Positions 16,371 to 24,727 of a stretch of 58,309 nucleotides of DNA are shown piece by piece; within the stretch, counting starts at the first letter, position 1; every line of letters starts with the position of its first letter. The position numbers and the translations under genes were made by a program. The notes under the pieces are model-generated. The model was not told the DNA's origin. It ran no database searches and worked only from the letters and a program-made list of their open reading frames with translations. Origin of the DNA: GCA-2861595 sp035526335 (GTDB taxonomy: Bacteria > Actinomycetota > Acidimicrobiia > Acidimicrobiales > GCA-2861595); the NCBI GenBank assembly GCA_035526335.1, contig DATLCN010000052.1:1-58309 (forward strand). The letters are read 5' to 3'.

Positions 16371-17182
16371 CCCGCCGGCGGGCGGAGATAGGAGTGTTCG
16401 GGGGATCGGGCTTCACCAGCTTCATCGACGAGGTCACCAGCGTCACCGTCCACACGCCCTACGGAGCGCCGTCGGCGCCGGTCTCCATCGGGACGGTGGA
16501 GGGCCGCTCCGTGGCCTTCCTCCCCCGTCACGGCCTGCACCACGAGCTGCCTCCCCACCGGGTGAACTACAGGGCGAACCTCTGGGCCATGCGCGAGCTC
16601 GGCGTGACCCGGATCATCGGCCCCTGTGCCGTCGGGTCGCTGCAGCCCGACATCCGACCGGGCGACTTCATCGTCTGCGACCAGCTGGTGGACCGCACCT
16701 CGGGACGGGCCGACACCTTCTTCGACGGTGGCGTGGTCGGCCACACCCCCTTCGCCGATCCCTACTGTCCGGACCTGCGCCTGAGCCTCCTCGACGCCGC
16801 CGGCGACGCCGGCACCACCGCCCATCCCAGCGGCACGGTCGTGGTGATCCAGGGGCCGCGCTTCTCCACCCGTGCCGAATCGGCCTGGTACCGCTCGGCG
16901 GGCTGGGAGGTCATCAACATGACCCAGTACCCCGAGGCCTACCTGGCCCGGGAGCTCGGCATCTGTTACGCCACCATGGCCCTGGTCACCGACTACGACA
17001 CCGGCCTCGAGGGAGTGGAGGGGATCGAGCCGGTCACCATCGACGAGGTGTTCAGGGTGCTGGCCCGGAACGTGGACCGCACCCGGGCACTGCTGTTCAG
17101 CGCCATCCCCAAGCTGGCGGGACAGGTCGACTCCCCGTGCGCGTGTGCCGCCGCCCTTTCCAGCGGCCCGCTCGGCCCGTAA
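16367..17182 (+). CDS. mtnP: S-methyl-5'-thioadenosine phosphorylase
   Basis: The 271-residue protein begins 'EIGVFGGSGFTSF' and has 'VAFLPRHGLHHELPPHRVNYRANL', 'GPCAVGSLQPDIRPGDFIVCDQ' and 'INMTQYPEAYLARELGICYA', the phosphate- and nucleoside-binding motifs of MTA phosphorylases (PNP family 2). It cleaves methylthioadenosine to adenine and 5-methylthioribose-1-phosphate in methionine salvage. The GTG at 16367 overlaps the fmdB stop by four bases. Some homologues prefer inosine or 5'-deoxyadenosine, so substrate range is not fixed by sequence alone. Confidence 0.92.
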   Translation: MTRRRAEIGVFGGSGFTSFIDEVTSVTVHTPYGAPSAPVSIGTVEGRSVAFLPRHGLHHELPPHRVNYRANLWAMRELGVTRIIGPCAVGSLQPDIRPGDFIVCDQLVDRTSGRADTFFDGGVVGHTPFADPYCPDLRLSLLDAAGDAGTTAHPSGTVVVIQGPRFSTRAESAWYRSAGWEVINMTQYPEAYLARELGICYATMALVTDYDTGLEGVEGIEPVTIDEVFRVLARNVDRTRALLFSAIPKLAGQVDSPCACAAALSSGPLGP

Positions 17183-17259
17183 GCTGGGCCCGGCACCCAC
17201 TTCTCCCCGGCGCCGCTTCCCCGCTCCCGCCGCTTCGCCACTTCGTTCCGGAGGAAGTC

Positions 17260-17928
17260 GTGACCCTGGGTCCCCGCCTGCGCCTCGGCCTGCTGACAGG
17301 CTGGCGCCGCTCATCGCTGCTGTTCTGGTCCGCCACGTCGGTCATGGCCGGCGCCACCGGGCTGTTCGTGAGCCACCAGGTGGCCGACGCTTCGGCGCGG
17401 GCGGCCCGCCTCGGAGGTCTCCGCCCTGTGCCGGTCGCAGCACGGCCCCTGGCCGCCGGGCGGGTGCTGACGGCGGACGACGTGACGTTCCGCCGGCTCC
17501 CGGCCGCCGCGCTGCCCGACGCCCCTCTGGCGCGGTCCCCCGCCGGCCACCCCACCCTCGTGCCGCTTGCCGCCGGCGAGGTCCTGCTGGCCTCGAAGCT
17601 GGCGCCGGACGGCGTGCGGGGGGTGGCCGCACTGCTGCCAGCTGGGATGCGAGCGTTGGCGGTCCCCGTCGATACGGCCGCGATGGCCCTGGAGCGGGGA
17701 CATCACGTCGACGTGCTGGCGACCTTCGACGTCGAGGCCGGGGAGGCCGGCGAAAACGGGGAGACCACCGATGCCGGCGCCCCGACCTTCGCCGTGGCCA
17801 CCGACGCCATCGTCCTGGACGCCACCGAGGAATCGGTCACCATCGCGGTGTCCCCCGAGGAGGCAGCCCGCGTCGCCTTCGCCATCGCCCGTGGCACCGT
17901 CACGCTCGCCCTCACGGACGGGAGCTAA
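17260..17928 (+). CDS. SAF-domain membrane protein (CpaB/RcpC-like)
   Basis: The 222-residue protein has an N-terminal signal anchor (SSLLFWSATSVMAGATGLFV), then a SAF domain with 'VPVAARPLAAGRVLTADDV' and 'LVPLAAGEVLLASKLAP', and a C-terminal region with 'MRALAVPVDTAAMALERGHHV', as in CpaB/RcpC proteins of Flp pilus assembly. No other pilus genes are nearby, so a role outside pili is possible. GGAGG sits 5 bp before the GTG at 17260. The stop codon lies inside a three-copy 11-bp repeat. Confidence 0.82.
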   Translation: MTLGPRLRLGLLTGWRRSSLLFWSATSVMAGATGLFVSHQVADASARAARLGGLRPVPVAARPLAAGRVLTADDVTFRRLPAAALPDAPLARSPAGHPTLVPLAAGEVLLASKLAPDGVRGVAALLPAGMRALAVPVDTAAMALERGHHVDVLATFDVEAGEAGENGETTDAGAPTFAVATDAIVLDATEESVTIAVSPEEAARVAFAIARGTVTLALTDGS

Positions 17929-17954
17929 CGCTGAGCTAACGCAGAGCTAACGCA
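17922..17954. repeat. Three tandem 11-bp repeats at a convergent gene junction
   Basis: The sequence gagctaacgc(t/a) occurs three times head to tail (17922-17932, 17933-17943, 17944-17954). It contains the stop codons of both the SAF-domain gene and uppP, which converge here. It probably arose by slippage; no stem-loop is formed. Confidence 0.9.
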
Positions 17955-18741
17955 GGCTGCTGGCGGCGACCAGCACGATGCCCACGCCGGCAACCACGCG
18001 GTAAGCCACGAAGGGCCGGAACGAGTGGCTGCGAACGAAGCGCAGCAGGCCCCAGATGGCGAGGAAACCGGTGATGGCGCTGACCAGCGTGCCCACCCCG
18101 AAAGCGTTGCCGAAGCCGGCCGGGATCCCCCCGTCCCGGACGAGCTTCACCCCCTCGTAGAGGCCGGCGCCGGCCATGATCGGGATGCTCATCAGGAACG
18201 ACAGGCGCGTCGCCGAGTCACGGTCGAACCGCAGCCGGCGCCCCATGGAGATGGTGGCACCCGAGCGGGAGACGCCGGGCTGCAGCGCCGCGGCCTGGGC
18301 TGCGCCCATCAGCAGCGCCTCCCGCACCCCGAAGTCCCCTTGCTCACGCTCTCCGGGCAGACGGTCGGCCCACAGCAGCACGAGGCCGAAGACGACCAGC
18401 AGGACGCCGATCAACCACTCGGGCCCGGCCTTGTCCCCGAGCACGGCGTCCAGACCCGCGCCTGTCAACGCGCCCGGGACCGCCGACAGCACCAGCAGCG
18501 AACCGAGCCGGCGCTCCCGTGTCGCCAGCCGGATCAGGTCGTCCCGGAAGTAGACGACGACGCCGGCGAAGGTGCCCATGTGGAGGGCGACGTCGAAGGC
18601 CTGCTCCAGAGCGGCGTTGTGGTCCAGCTCGTGCCAGCCGAACAGCCACGGGACGACGATGAGGTGCCCGCTGGAGGAGACCGGCAGGAACTCGGTGAGC
18701 CCCTGCACCACCCCGAGGACGACGGCATGGAGGAGGGGCAG
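17947..18741 (-). CDS. uppP: Undecaprenyl-diphosphatase UppP (BacA)
   Basis: A multi-pass membrane protein with the signature 'VQGLTEFLPVSSSGHLIV', 'ALHMGTFAGVVVYFRDDL' and 'LQPGVSRSGATISMGRRL', the two conserved repeats of UppP/BacA. It recycles the lipid carrier undecaprenyl phosphate for peptidoglycan and other envelope polymers. The conserved N-terminus (PLLHAVVLGVVQGL) begins before the first GTG at 18711. The only codon available ahead of it is a CTG at 18741, immediately after the in-frame TGA of tldE. A CTG start by re-initiation is therefore likely. Confidence 0.9.
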   Translation of the reverse strand: MPLLHAVVLGVVQGLTEFLPVSSSGHLIVVPWLFGWHELDHNAALEQAFDVALHMGTFAGVVVYFRDDLIRLATRERRLGSLLVLSAVPGALTGAGLDAVLGDKAGPEWLIGVLLVVFGLVLLWADRLPGEREQGDFGVREALLMGAAQAAALQPGVSRSGATISMGRRLRFDRDSATRLSFLMSIPIMAGAGLYEGVKLVRDGGIPAGFGNAFGVGTLVSAITGFLAIWGLLRFVRSHSFRPFVAYRVVAGVGIVLVAASSLR

Positions 18742-20100
18742 TCAGGCCCCGCTCATGCTCATGTCGGCGATGGCCAGCGTGACGCCGGCGGCCGGTCCCG
18801 GCAGCCACTCGAGGTCGCCGCCCACCGCCACCACGGCCTTCAACATGCGCTGGATGGTGGAGGCGACGGTTATCTCCCTGACCGGGTCGGCCAGCTGGCC
18901 GTCCCGGATCATCAGACCCTCGGCACCCACCGAGAAGTCGCCGCTCACCGGATTGACACCGGAGTGCACACCGCTGATCGACTGGACGAGGAGCCCCGAA
19001 CCGACCATGGCCAGGACCTCCTCCTGGGTGTGTTCTCCGGGCACGAGGGAAAGCGCCCGACAGCCGACACCCGGCGCCGACTTGAAGCCGCCTCTCACCG
19101 CCGACCCGGTGGACGCCAGGCCGGCCCGCCGCCCGGAGTAGGTGTTGTGCACGAACCCCTGCAGCACCCCGCCGGCGATGAGCACGTTGCGCCGGCACGC
19201 CAGCCCTTCGGCGTCCGAGGTGGACGCGCCGTAGGCATCCGGGTCGGTCGGGTCGTCCACCAGGGTCAACGACGCCGTGCCCACCTCCTCGCCCATGCGC
19301 TGGGCGAACAACGAGCGGCCCTTCAGCACCGACTCGCCACTGAGCGTGCCACTCAGTATGGACAGCAGGGTCGAGGTGACCTTCGGGTCGAGCACCACCG
19401 TGAGTCGGCCCGACGGTGGCTTGCGGGCACCGAGGAGGCGGGTCGAACGGTCCACCGCGTCGGCGGTCGCCTTGTCCAGGTCCAGCTCGGACTGGCACCT
19501 CCCGACGGAGTAGCCACCGCCGCTCTGGGTGTCGTCGCCCTCGCCGGCGAGGGCGTAGGCGGAGACGTAGCACCTGGAGCGCCGCGAGGTCTCGGAGATG
19601 CCGGTGCTCGTGGCGATGGCGGACTCGAAGGCACCGTCGCCGTAGCTGGCCGACTCCACGGAGCGAATGCGGGGATCGCCGGCTTTCACCTGTCGTTCGA
19701 GCTCCATGGCGAGGTCCACCTTCGATGCGGCCGGGAACTCCAACAGCTCGTCCCGCCACAGGTCGAGCTGGACAGGTGCCACGCCGTCGGGCTCGGCCAG
19801 GCCGACGAACTCGTCGGCTGTGGCGAAGCCGGCGTTGTCACGCGCCTCGGCGAACGTCCCGGCCACCATGGCTTCGTCGAGGGAACCGGCGTAGGCGAAG
19901 CCCTGCCGCCCCCCGGCCACGACCCGGATGCCGACCCCTTCGGAGGTGGCCGACGAGAGCGACTCGATCTCTCCTCCGTAGACGACCACGTCGGTGTCGC
20001 GGGAACGGGCGACGTAGGCCTCGACCTGCTCACCCGAGCGGGCCCAGCCCGCCACCCGGGCGGCCAGCGCCAGGAGCTCGCCGTCGGCGACCGGGCTCAC
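18742..20100 (-). CDS. tldE: TldD/PmbA-family metalloprotease subunit TldE
   Basis: The 452-residue protein has the TldE pattern: 'YGGEIESLSSATSEGVGIRVV', 'FAYAGSLDEAM', 'RLTVVLDPKVTSTLLSILSG' and 'GVNPVSGDFSVGAEGLMI'. It lacks the HExxxH motif of its partner, as expected for the non-catalytic subunit. TldD/TldE form a heterodimer that degrades unfolded peptides and matures some ribosomally made peptides. It follows tldD by 7 bp, and uppP begins directly after its stop, giving a tldD-tldE-uppP operon. Confidence 0.93.
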   Translation of the reverse strand: MSPVADGELLALAARVAGWARSGEQVEAYVARSRDTDVVVYGGEIESLSSATSEGVGIRVVAGGRQGFAYAGSLDEAMVAGTFAEARDNAGFATADEFVGLAEPDGVAPVQLDLWRDELLEFPAASKVDLAMELERQVKAGDPRIRSVESASYGDGAFESAIATSTGISETSRRSRCYVSAYALAGEGDDTQSGGGYSVGRCQSELDLDKATADAVDRSTRLLGARKPPSGRLTVVLDPKVTSTLLSILSGTLSGESVLKGRSLFAQRMGEEVGTASLTLVDDPTDPDAYGASTSDAEGLACRRNVLIAGGVLQGFVHNTYSGRRAGLASTGSAVRGGFKSAPGVGCRALSLVPGEHTQEEVLAMVGSGLLVQSISGVHSGVNPVSGDFSVGAEGLMIRDGQLADPVREITVASTIQRMLKAVVAVGGDLEWLPGPAAGVTLAIADMSMSGA

Positions 20101-20107
20101 GCTCCGC

Positions 20108-21505
20108 TCACGCGGCGGTGCCGCCCACGGTCACCCCGGAAACCCGCAGGGTGGGCTGGCCCATCCCGACGGGGACGCCCTGGCCGTTCTTGCCGCAGGT
20201 GCCGCCACCACGGGCCATGGCGAAGTCGTCGGCTACGGCATCGATGTTGCGGAGAACGTCCGGGCCGTTGCCGATGAGGTTGGCATCTCGCAACGGCTCC
20301 GTGATCCCACCGTTCTCGATGAGGTAGGCCTCGGTCATGCCGAACACGAAGTCACCCGTCGCCGTGTTGACCTGGCCGCCACCCATCTGGGCCACGTAGA
20401 CGCCCTTGGGCGTCTGACGGACCAGCTCCTCGGGATCCTCCTGGCCGGCCAGCAGGTAGGTGTTGGTCATGCGGACCATGGGCAGGTCCTGGTACGTCTC
20501 CCGCCGGCCGTTGCCGGAGGACGCCTCCCGGCCCGCCTTGCGCGCCCGCAGGAAATCCCACATGTACTCGGTGAGCACGCCGTTCTCGATGAGGACGTTT
20601 CGCTGTGCCGGCCGGCCCTCGTCGTCTATGGAATAGGCCCCCCACTCGGCATCCATGGTTCCGTCGTCGACCAGCGTGACGTGGGGGCTCGCCACCAGCT
20701 GACCCACCTTGCCGCAGTACACGGAGGAGTCCTTCTCGATGTGGTCGGCCTCGAGGCCGTGGCCGCAGGCCTCGTGGAATAGCACCGCCCCCCGGCCGGC
20801 GGCGAACACCACCGGCAGGACCCCGCTGGGTGCGGGACGGGCCCGGAGCTTGGTCATGGCCCGGGAGGCTGCCCGCGCCGCGACCTCATCCACATCGATC
20901 TCGTCGAACAGCTCGAAGCCGACCGTGCGGGCGACGCTCTCGAACCCGGTCTGCATGCCCGTGTCGCCGTGGGCCACCGCCGTCACACCGAAGCGGGTGC
21001 GCACCACGTCGTCACCGGCGATTAGGCCGTCCGAGTTGGCCACCAGGATCCGCCGACGGTTGTCGGTGTAGGACGCCGACACCTGCTTCACCGAGTTGCC
21101 GGCCCCCCGCGCCGCTTCGTTCGCTCGGATCAGCAGCTCCACCTTGCGGGCCTTCTCCACGCCCTCGGGGGGCACCGTGGCCGGCGAACCGGCCGGAGCG
21201 GCGCCGGCCGAGAACGGCACCACCCGGGTGGCGCCTCCACCCTGGCGGGCCGCGGCGCCGGCCGCCTCGGCCGCGCTTGTGAGGCCACGCTCGGACAGGT
21301 CGGCGGTATGGGCGAATCCGGTGGTGTCGCCCACCACCACGCGGATGCCGGCACCTCGTCCACGACCCGAGGTCAGCTCCTCCACCCGTCCGTCGTCGAG
21401 GAAGGCCGACGAGGAACGCCGGTCCTCCACGAACACCTCGGCGAAATCGCCGCCGGTACGGAGGGCCTCGCCCAGCACCCGCTGGAGGACTTCGGGTTCG
21501 AGCAC
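20108..21505 (-). CDS. tldD: TldD metalloprotease, catalytic subunit
   Basis: The 465-residue protein carries 'HEACGHGLEADHI' (the HExxxH zinc site) plus 'VYCGKVGQLVASPHVTLVDDG' and 'GGGQVNTATGDFVFGMTEAYL', which define TldD. It acts with TldE. The GTG at 21505 gives the expected N-terminus 'VLEPEVLQRVLGEAL'; although the frame is open for another 1.8 kb upstream, that part is antisense to two real genes and is not coding. The gene is divergent from the membrane protein at 21630, with a 124-bp shared promoter region. Confidence 0.93.
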   Translation of the reverse strand: MLEPEVLQRVLGEALRTGGDFAEVFVEDRRSSSAFLDDGRVEELTSGRGRGAGIRVVVGDTTGFAHTADLSERGLTSAAEAAGAAARQGGGATRVVPFSAGAAPAGSPATVPPEGVEKARKVELLIRANEAARGAGNSVKQVSASYTDNRRRILVANSDGLIAGDDVVRTRFGVTAVAHGDTGMQTGFESVARTVGFELFDEIDVDEVAARAASRAMTKLRARPAPSGVLPVVFAAGRGAVLFHEACGHGLEADHIEKDSSVYCGKVGQLVASPHVTLVDDGTMDAEWGAYSIDDEGRPAQRNVLIENGVLTEYMWDFLRARKAGREASSGNGRRETYQDLPMVRMTNTYLLAGQEDPEELVRQTPKGVYVAQMGGGQVNTATGDFVFGMTEAYLIENGGITEPLRDANLIGNGPDVLRNIDAVADDFAMARGGGTCGKNGQGVPVGMGQPTLRVSGVTVGGTAA

Positions 21506-21629
21506 CGGCCATGGTACCGCCGAGCCCCCCGTGAACGGGCCGGCCGTGGCCGGCGAGCCCTCCGAGGCCACCTGCTCGCAGCAGACCGTGCGGTGCTTTA
21601 GCCTGTATCCGGTGAGCAGGGGGAGACGC

Positions 21630-22601
21630 GTGGACTTGAGGTCCGTGGCCGCACCGGCCGGCCGGGTGGCCGCCACCGTCGTCATGCTCGTCTGGCTGTC
21701 CCGACACGTCCACCTCTCCGAGCTGCGGATCCCGGGCTGGACGCCGACGACCTTGGTATGGCTCGGCGCGGCCCTGGCCGTGACCCTGCTCGGGATCGTG
21801 CTGTCGGCCCTTCGCTGGCAACGGGTGCTCGTGGCGCTCGACCTGCCGGCGCCGGTACCTACCCTGCTCCGCCACCACCTAGCCGGGCTGTTCGTGGGCA
21901 ACTTCCTGCCCACCACCATCGGGGGCGACGTCTTGAGGGTCCGGCGGCTCGCGGCCGACAACGGCGAGACGGCCGGCACCATGGCTTCGGTCGTCCTGGA
22001 GCGCCTCACAGGATGGCTGGTGCTGCCGGTACTCACGATCGTCGCCCTCACCGTCAATCCGGGCCTCCGCCGGGTGGCGCCGGGGCCGGCGGACACCGCC
22101 ATGACCGTCGCCATCGGCACGCTGGTCCTCCTGGCAACCCTGCTGATCGTGGCCTCGAACCCCGCCGTGGGGCGCAGGATCGAAGGCCGTGAAGGGTGGC
22201 GCCGCTTCACCGGCGCCGTCCACCTCGGGCTCGACCGGGCCCGGCGGAACCCGGCGCTCGCCTTCGAGATCTGCACCGTCGGCTTCGCGTACCAGTTGGC
22301 CGTGATGCTCTCGGCTTTTCTCGCGGCCAAGGCCCTGGGCCTGGCCGTGGGTTGGACCGCCATTCTCGCCTTCTTCCCTGTGGTGGCCATCGTGCAGGTG
22401 CTGCCCCTCACGGTCAGCGGGCTGGGAACCCGCGAAGCCGCGCTCGTGTTCTTCCTGCAGCCTCTCGGGGTGGCTCCGGCCGACGCCTTCGCCCTCGGGC
22501 TGCTGGTGTACTTCGTGAACCTCGGTGTCAGCCTGCTGGGAGCCCCTGCGTTCGCGGTGGGAAGCCGAGCCCGCCGGGCGGCCTCCCGCGCCGTGGCGTG
22601 A
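21630..22601 (+). CDS. LPG synthase/flippase-like membrane protein (YbhN/UPF0104 family)
   Basis: The 323-residue protein is almost entirely membrane helices and contains 'LFVGNFLPTTIGGDVLRVRRL', 'SVVLERLTGWLVLPVLTIV' and 'VLPLTVSGLGTREAALVFFL', the landmarks of the lysylphosphatidylglycerol synthase membrane-domain family. Related proteins translocate lipids or glycolipids; the synthetase half of MprF is absent. The GTG at 21630 follows AGGGGGAG. Its stop overlaps the start of the PAP2-prenyl synthase fusion (GTGA), tying it functionally to prenyl-lipid metabolism. Confidence 0.85.
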   Translation: MDLRSVAAPAGRVAATVVMLVWLSRHVHLSELRIPGWTPTTLVWLGAALAVTLLGIVLSALRWQRVLVALDLPAPVPTLLRHHLAGLFVGNFLPTTIGGDVLRVRRLAADNGETAGTMASVVLERLTGWLVLPVLTIVALTVNPGLRRVAPGPADTAMTVAIGTLVLLATLLIVASNPAVGRRIEGREGWRRFTGAVHLGLDRARRNPALAFEICTVGFAYQLAVMLSAFLAAKALGLAVGWTAILAFFPVVAIVQVLPLTVSGLGTREAALVFFLQPLGVAPADAFALGLLVYFVNLGVSLLGAPAFAVGSRARRAASRAVA

Positions 22602-24709
22602 CCGAGGCGGTCACCGAAGCCCCGCCGGAGCCGACCCCGCACATCGACCGCCGGGCGCGGCGCCACGAACGCCACGTCCGCCGCCACGGCCTTCACTCCC
22701 CCCGGCGGGCCGGTCCTCGCCTGCGGTGGTGGCGCGAGGTCCTCTACATCCTCGCCTTCTACGGCGTTTACAGCTACGTCCGCAACAAGGGAGTGGCCAC
22801 CGACTCCAAGCTGGAGGCTCTCCGCAACGCCAGGCACGTCATCCACCTGGAGCGCCTCCTGGGCAGCTTCCACGAGGAGGCGATCCAGGACTGGTTCCTG
22901 CCGTGGCGGGGATTCGTCTCTTTCTGGAACGTCTTCTACGGCACCGCCCACTTCGTGGTCACGGTCTGCGCCCTCGTGTACCTGTTCCGGCGCATGGGCT
23001 CCCGCTACCCCCTCTGGCGCAACACCCTCGCCTGCACGACCGGTCTGGCCCTCATCGGATTCGCCTTCTACCCCCTCATGCCTCCCCGCCTGCTCCCCGC
23101 CGGATACGGCTTCGTCGACACCCTCAAGGTCGTGGGCGGGCTGTGGTCCTTCGACTCCGGAGCGGTGGCCAAGGTCTCGAACCAGTACGCGGCGATGCCC
23201 AGCCTCCACTTCGCGTGGTCGACGTGGTGTGCCCTCGTGCTCTTCCCCGCCTGCCGCCGGCGCTGGACCCGCGCTCTCACCTGCATCTACCCGCTGCTCA
23301 CCCTCTTCGCCATCGTGGTCACCGCCAACCACTACTGGCTCGACGCCGCCGGCGGCGCTGTCGCGCTGGCCACCGGCTTTTTGATGGGCCGCACCGTCAC
23401 CCGGCTGCTGGACGGGTCACCCGGGGCGACGGCACCGGGGCCGCCCGCCGTGGGGGCGGGGGAGGGTCAGGTTCCGGGGGAGCCAACCGGGCCGGTGACA
23501 CCGGAGCCTTCCGTCGTAGAGGCAGGGCAGGGTGAGGTTCCGGGAGAGCCACCAGGACGGCCGGCTCTCCCGACGAGGGACGAGCCGCCCGGGCGGGCGT
23601 CCAGGGCGGGCCCTGGTCTCGAAGCCCTGATCGTGCCGAATCCTCCCGCCTCCCTGGCCCCGATCGCCACCCGCGTCGACGCCTGCATCGACCGCCTCCT
23701 CGCCGCCGAGGTCCGCCGGTGGGCCGATGTCGATTCCGATCTCGTCGATCCGCTGGTGGTCATGCGGGAGCTGGTCATGGCCGGGGGGAAGCGCCTGCGC
23801 CCGGCCTTCTGTCACTGGGCCTTCGTGGGTGCCGGCGGGGAGCCCGACGACCCTCTGGTGGAGAATGCCGGCGCTGCCCTCGAGCTGCTCCACACCTTCG
23901 CCCTGATCCACGACGACGTCATGGACGGCTCACCCCGCCGGCGGGGCCTGCAGACTGTGCACCTGAGGTTCGAGGGCCGCCACGCCGGCGCCGCCTGGCG
24001 GGGCGAGGGCCGGCGCTTCGGTGAAGGCGTCGCCATCCTGGTCGGCGACCTCGCCTTCGTCTACGCCGACCACCTGCTCCGGGGCGCCCCCCAGCCGGCG
24101 CTCGACGTGTTCACCGAGCTCCGCCTCGAGGTCAACATCGGCCAGTACCTGGATCTTCTCGGGACCGTACGGGGCGACGTGAGCGTCGACCAGGCCCGGC
24201 GGATCTGCCGGTACAAGTCCGGCAAGTACACGATCGAGCGACCCCTCCACCTCGGCGCTGCTCTGGCCGGCCGTCTCGACGAGCTGGCCGGCCCCCTGTC
24301 GGCCTACGGCGACCCGCTGGGTGAGGCGTTCCAGCTCCGGGACGACCTTTTGGGCGCCTTCGGCGACACGTCGCTGACGGGCAAGCCGGTGGGGGAGGAC
24401 CTCCGGGAGGGCAAGCCCACCGCGCTGTACGCCTTCGCCGCCGCGGCCGCGGCCGCGGCCGGAAACGACCGACACGCCGGAGCGGTGAAGCTCCTCGCCG
24501 ACCGCTTCGGTGCCTCCGACCTCACCGAGGACGAGGTCGCCGAGCTCCAGTCGGTGCTGGTGGAGACAGGGGCCCGGGCCGAGGTGGAGGCCAGCATCGA
24601 CAGGCTCGTGCGTCGATCCCTCGAGGCACTCGACGCCGCACCTCTGAGCGACCAGGCCAGAGCGGAGCTACGGGACCTGGCGATTTTCGTGGGCGGCCGC
24701 GACCATTAG
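22598..24709 (+). CDS. PAP2-family phosphatase fused to a polyprenyl (GGPP-type) synthase
   Basis: The 703-residue protein has two domains. Residues ~45-270 form a PAP2/inositolphosphotransferase-like membrane domain with 'MPSLHFAWSTW' (about 200) and 'NHYWLDAAGG' (about 243) carrying the two catalytic histidines. A Gly/Pro/Glu linker with an imperfect repeat (GQVPGEPTGP / GEVPGEPPGR) follows. Residues ~350-703 form a trans-isoprenyl diphosphate synthase with 'MAGGKRLRPAF', the first Asp-rich motif 'LIHDDVMDG' (about 438) and the second 'FQLRDDLLGAFGD' (about 580). The GTG overlaps the previous stop by four bases. The synthase probably supplies GGPP for the adjacent crt genes; the fused phosphatase may act on prenyl diphosphates or lipids. 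Separate translation of the synthase from an internal start cannot be excluded. Confidence 0.9.
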   Translation: MTEAVTEAPPEPTPHIDRRARRHERHVRRHGLHSPRRAGPRLRWWREVLYILAFYGVYSYVRNKGVATDSKLEALRNARHVIHLERLLGSFHEEAIQDWFLPWRGFVSFWNVFYGTAHFVVTVCALVYLFRRMGSRYPLWRNTLACTTGLALIGFAFYPLMPPRLLPAGYGFVDTLKVVGGLWSFDSGAVAKVSNQYAAMPSLHFAWSTWCALVLFPACRRRWTRALTCIYPLLTLFAIVVTANHYWLDAAGGAVALATGFLMGRTVTRLLDGSPGATAPGPPAVGAGEGQVPGEPTGPVTPEPSVVEAGQGEVPGEPPGRPALPTRDEPPGRASRAGPGLEALIVPNPPASLAPIATRVDACIDRLLAAEVRRWADVDSDLVDPLVVMRELVMAGGKRLRPAFCHWAFVGAGGEPDDPLVENAGAALELLHTFALIHDDVMDGSPRRRGLQTVHLRFEGRHAGAAWRGEGRRFGEGVAILVGDLAFVYADHLLRGAPQPALDVFTELRLEVNIGQYLDLLGTVRGDVSVDQARRICRYKSGKYTIERPLHLGAALAGRLDELAGPLSAYGDPLGEAFQLRDDLLGAFGDTSLTGKPVGEDLREGKPTALYAFAAAAAAAAGNDRHAGAVKLLADRFGASDLTEDEVAELQSVLVETGARAEVEASIDRLVRRSLEALDAAPLSDQARAELRDLAIFVGGRDH

Positions 24710-24727
24710 CCGAACCGGCGCGGGCTG

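Noticed and set aside
15940..17259. Long N-terminal extension of the SAF-domain frame
   Set aside because: It overlaps fmdB and mtnP in another frame and is Arg/Pro-rich shadow; a good ribosome binding site marks GTG 17260.
21506..23332. Long upstream extension of the tldD frame
   Set aside because: It is antisense to the membrane protein and the prenyl synthase fusion, both with clear motifs; TldD family length ends at the GTG used.
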